Of a stretch of DNA of 8,905 nucleotides, positions 6,638 through 8,905 are shown piece after piece. A program made the translations under genes and the position numbers. This stretch comes from Burkholderiales bacterium (lineage in GTDB: Bacteria; Pseudomonadota; Gammaproteobacteria; Burkholderiales; Burkholderiaceae_C): NCBI GenBank assembly GCA_947448105.1, contig CANFNE010000094.1, forward strand, positions 1 through 8,905, written 5' to 3'. Position 1 is the first letter of the stretch. Each line of letters starts with the position of its first letter. The notes beneath the pieces were generated by a model, which did no database searches, was not told where the DNA came from, and saw nothing but the letters and a program-made list of their open reading frames with translations.

Positions 6638-7777
6638 TTAGTTTTTAACTTGAAGGTACAGCGCTTCGTGCTTTTGCGCCACGTCACGCCAAGTGCGGTG
6701 GCGGGCGAATTCGACGGCATTGCTGGACAGCGTTTCAAGCAAATGCTGGTCGCTAAGAATCGCTTCAACATTAACCTGCAAATCGCGCACCGAAGCAGGG
6801 TCTTGCAGCACAAGCGCATGAACGCGGTGCTGCAATTCTGCAGCAATGCCACACCACTGCGCCCCACTCACCACCACCGGCAGCCCATGCGCCATGGCCT
6901 CCAACACCACCATGGCATAGGTGTCTTCCAGCGTGGGGTGCACCAAGCAGTCTGCTGCTTGGTAGGCGCGGTCCATGTCGGACAGCGAACCCAAAAACCA
7001 CACCCGGTGCGCTACGCCCAAGCGCTGGGCAAGACTTTGCATATCGGCCAGTTGGCGCGACTGCCCTACCACTGCCAGCCATACGTCGCCAGGCAAATGC
7101 ACCAGCGCTTGCATCAGTGTGGGCAGGCCTTTTTTGCGGAAATCGTTGCCCACCAGCAGCAAACCCCTGCCTTGCGCGGGCAAGCCCAAGTCTGCACGCG
7201 ACTGTTGCCTTTGCATAGCGCTGCAGGGTCCGGGCGCGCTGGCCACGCCGGGCGCTATCACCTCGGTCATGGCGCGCGCCTGCGGGTAGGCTTCCAAAAA
7301 TTGGCCCATCAGCGCCTGTGATGTGAGCACAATGCGCCGGTGCGGCGCTGGTGCGTAGCGTTGGCGCTCCAGCCAGAGATAGGTCAGCAAGCGCGGGCTG
7401 GTCGCCACCTTGAGCCAACGCAGCGCCAGTGCCAGACCCCGTTTGCCGTGAAACAGATTGTGTTTGACCGGCAGCACATGCACGGTTTGCACATTCCCGT
7501 GCCAGGTGTTTTCGTGGGAATGCACCACGTCAAAGCCACTGCGCGTGTCCCACCAGGTGGCGGTTGCGAAATACAGTTGGTTGATCCATCGCGGCCGACG
7601 CAGGGGCAACGCCACGGCGTGGTAAGTCACACCGGGCAACACATTGCCCACGTGTTGGGTAAACACATGCACCTCATGCCGCGCCGCAAGCTCCTCCACC
7701 ACCGCCACCGAATACCGCTCCGCCCCCCCACCCGTGGTGGAAAAATTGCGGCTCAGTACGGCAATCTTCAAGCGCAT
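6638..7777 (-). CDS. Family 4 glycosyltransferase (GT-B fold, WaaG-like)
   Basis: This 379-residue protein has the two-domain GT-B fold of the GT4 family, whose members transfer sugars from nucleotide-sugar donors with retention of configuration. The N-terminal domain (about 1-175) begins KIAVLSRNFSTTGGGAERY, with the glycine-rich acceptor loop, and includes DVVHSHENTWHG (83-94). The C-terminal donor domain (about 205-379) contains LLLVGNDFRKKGLPTLMQAL (207-225), VWFLGSLSDM (259-268) and the donor-binding segment HPTLEDTYAMVVLEAMAHGLP (280-300). In that segment the first acid of the usual E-x7-E pair aligns with Asp285, next to Glu284; the second is Glu293. There is no signal peptide. It follows the ribonuclease G gene by 3 bp and precedes the deacetylase by 13 bp, so the three are probably co-transcribed. 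It resembles LPS core transferases such as WaaG, but the donor and acceptor are not determined. Confidence 0.88.
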   Translation of the reverse strand: MRLKIAVLSRNFSTTGGGAERYSVAVVEELAARHEVHVFTQHVGNVLPGVTYHAVALPLRRPRWINQLYFATATWWDTRSGFDVVHSHENTWHGNVQTVHVLPVKHNLFHGKRGLALALRWLKVATSPRLLTYLWLERQRYAPAPHRRIVLTSQALMGQFLEAYPQARAMTEVIAPGVASAPGPCSAMQRQQSRADLGLPAQGRGLLLVGNDFRKKGLPTLMQALVHLPGDVWLAVVGQSRQLADMQSLAQRLGVAHRVWFLGSLSDMDRAYQAADCLVHPTLEDTYAMVVLEAMAHGLPVVVSGAQWCGIAAELQHRVHALVLQDPASVRDLQVNVEAILSDQHLLETLSSNAVEFARHRTWRDVAQKHEALYLQVKN

Positions 7778-7780
7778 GGC

Positions 7781-8905
7781 CTACAGCAGCACGATGTCGT
7801 ACTGTTCCTGCCCCATGGCGGACTCGCTTTGCAGCGACACCGGCTTGCCGATGAATTCGCTCAGGCCCGCCAGGTGCTGGCTTTCTTCGTCCAGAAACAG
7901 CTCGATCACTTTGGGTGCGGCCACGATGCGGAACTCTTGCGGGTTGAACTGTCGCGCCTCGCGCAGAATCTCGCGAAAGATGTCGTACACCACGCTGCGC
8001 GCGGTTTTGACAATGCCCTTGCCCTCGCACACCGGGCAGGGTTCGCACAGCATGTGTGCCAAGGATTCGCGGGTGCGCTTGCGCGTCATCTCCACCAAGC
8101 CGAGCTGCGAAAAGCCGCCGGCCATGGTTTTCACCCGGTCGCGCGCGAGTTGTTTTTTGAACTCCGCCAGCACCGCGTCGCGGTGGTCGGCGCGCGCCAT
8201 GTCAATAAAGTCGGCCACGATGATGCCACCCAGGTTGCGCAGGCGCAGTTGGCGGGCCAGGGCTTGGGCGGCTTCCAGGTTGGTCTTGAAAATCGTGTCG
8301 TCAAAATTGCGCGCACCGACAAAGCCGCCGGTGTTCACGTCCACCGTGGTCAGCGCCTCGGTCTGGTCAATGATCAGGTAGCCGCCGCTCTTGAGATCCA
8401 CCCGGCGCCCCAGCGCTTTGGCGATTTCTTCGTCGATCGCATACAGGTCAAAAATCGGGCGCTCGCCCTTGTAATGCTGCAGTTTTTTGACCGCCTGGGG
8501 CATGAACTCGGCGCCAAATGCCTGCAAGGCTTCAAACTGTTCGCGCGAATCCACGCGGATGGTTTGGGTGCTTTCGCCCACCAGGTCGCGCAGCACGCGC
8601 TGCAGCAAATTCAGGTCCTGGTGCAACAAGCTCGTGGGCGGCAGCTTGAGCGAGGCGCTCTTGATGCGCGCCCAGGCCTTGCGCAAATAGGCAATGTCGT
8701 CGCCCAGCTCGGTGTCTTGGGCGTCTTCGGCATTGGTGCGCAGGATAAAACCGCCGCCTTCGCTACCAGCCAGGGCCTGCACGCGCTGGCGCAGGTCTTC
8801 GCGCTGGGCCAGCGGTATTTTTTGCGACACACCAATATGGTCGTCTTGGGGCAAAAACACCAGCATGCGCCCGGCAATACTGATCTGCGTGGACAGGCGC
8901 GCGCC
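7781..8905 (-). CDS. rng: Ribonuclease G (RNase E/G family), 5' end cut by window edge
   Basis: RNase G is a cytoplasmic endoribonuclease that matures the 5' end of 16S rRNA and cleaves selected mRNAs. The frame is open from the right edge: 374 residues plus a TAG stop are present. From the spacing to the catalytic residues, about 115 N-terminal residues, including most of the S1 RNA-binding domain, lie beyond the window. The visible part starts GARLSTQISIAGRMLVFLPQ, as in the 5'-sensor region of the family. The two metal-binding aspartates are at fragment residues 189 (TTVDVNTGGFVG) and 232 (IVADFIDMA). They are 43 residues apart, as in E. coli RNase E. The zinc-link motif CEPCPVCEGKG follows, then the C-terminal small domain. 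The short end (QYDIVLL) with no disordered scaffold argues for RNase G over RNase E. Two glycan genes follow with only 3 bp separation. Confidence 0.95.
   Translation of the reverse strand, partial: GARLSTQISIAGRMLVFLPQDDHIGVSQKIPLAQREDLRQRVQALAGSEGGGFILRTNAEDAQDTELGDDIAYLRKAWARIKSASLKLPPTSLLHQDLNLLQRVLRDLVGESTQTIRVDSREQFEALQAFGAEFMPQAVKKLQHYKGERPIFDLYAIDEEIAKALGRRVDLKSGGYLIIDQTEALTTVDVNTGGFVGARNFDDTIFKTNLEAAQALARQLRLRNLGGIIVADFIDMARADHRDAVLAEFKKQLARDRVKTMAGGFSQLGLVEMTRKRTRESLAHMLCEPCPVCEGKGIVKTARSVVYDIFREILREARQFNPQEFRIVAAPKVIELFLDEESQHLAGLSEFIGKPVSLQSESAMGQEQYDIVLL

Noticed and set aside
6625..6867. N-terminal extension of the deacetylase to an ATG at 6867
   Set aside because: The extra 81 residues are read from the 3' end of the GT4 gene in another frame and are Cys/Arg-rich without family similarity; the family starts at MKIPVLMYH.
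6521..7321. Long plus-strand open frame (266 codons) opposite the deacetylase and GT4 genes
   Set aside because: It is rich in His, Gln and Arg with no family motif, and lies antisense to two well-supported enzymes; it is a by-product of high-GC codon use.
7644..8381. Long plus-strand open frame (245 codons) opposite rng
   Set aside because: Ser/Arg-rich composition typical of an antisense shadow; the minus strand carries the conserved RNase G catalytic and zinc-link motifs.
1..8905. Mobile elements, CRISPR arrays, tRNA/rRNA, phage or defence genes
   Set aside because: The window is almost fully occupied by seven envelope or RNA-processing genes; no terminal repeats, transposase, repeat-spacer pattern or RNA gene was seen.

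Overview
The window is almost entirely coding and looks like ordinary chromosome from a high-GC betaproteobacterium. The protein sequences and gene set suggest Burkholderiales, probably a Comamonadaceae relative such as the Rhodoferax/Polaromonas group; this is inferred from protein character, not from a marker gene. The shared theme is the cell envelope: outer-membrane integrity (TolB) and lipopolysaccharide or surface-glycan assembly (glycosyltransferases, O-antigen ligase, MsbA flippase, carbohydrate deacetylase). One RNA-processing gene, ribonuclease G, sits at the right edge.

Layout. (1) Positions 1-1919, minus strand: a family 2 glycosyltransferase (GT-A fold with a galactosyltransferase-type C-terminal motif), followed by tolB, which runs off the left edge. 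The glycosyltransferase stop and the first possible tolB start overlap (TAATG). (2) Positions 1920-1997: a 78-bp divergent gap, the only plausible internal promoter region. (3) Positions 1998-5844, plus strand: a WaaE/KdtX-like family 2 glycosyltransferase, an O-antigen ligase-like polytopic membrane protein and an MsbA-like ABC exporter, joined by two ATGA stop/start overlaps. (4) Positions 5845-5874: a 30-bp convergent gap with no clear terminator. (5) Positions 5875-8905, minus strand, in transcription order: ribonuclease G (5' end beyond the right edge), a family 4 glycosyltransferase and a cytoplasmic polysaccharide deacetylase, with gaps of 3 and 13 bp.

A likely working model is that the glycosyltransferases and the deacetylase build or trim the LPS core or another lipid-linked glycan in the cytoplasm. 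MsbA would then flip lipid A-core across the inner membrane, and the ligase would join the O-polysaccharide to it on the periplasmic face. Sugar and acceptor specificities cannot be read from the sequence.

I found no RNA genes, mobile elements, CRISPR arrays, long repeats or pseudogenes, and no convincing undescribed system. The points most worth a second look are the placement of tolB behind a glycosyltransferase rather than tolA, the linkage of RNase G to two glycan genes, the cytoplasmic deacetylase in an LPS setting, and the near absence of Shine-Dalgarno sequences.
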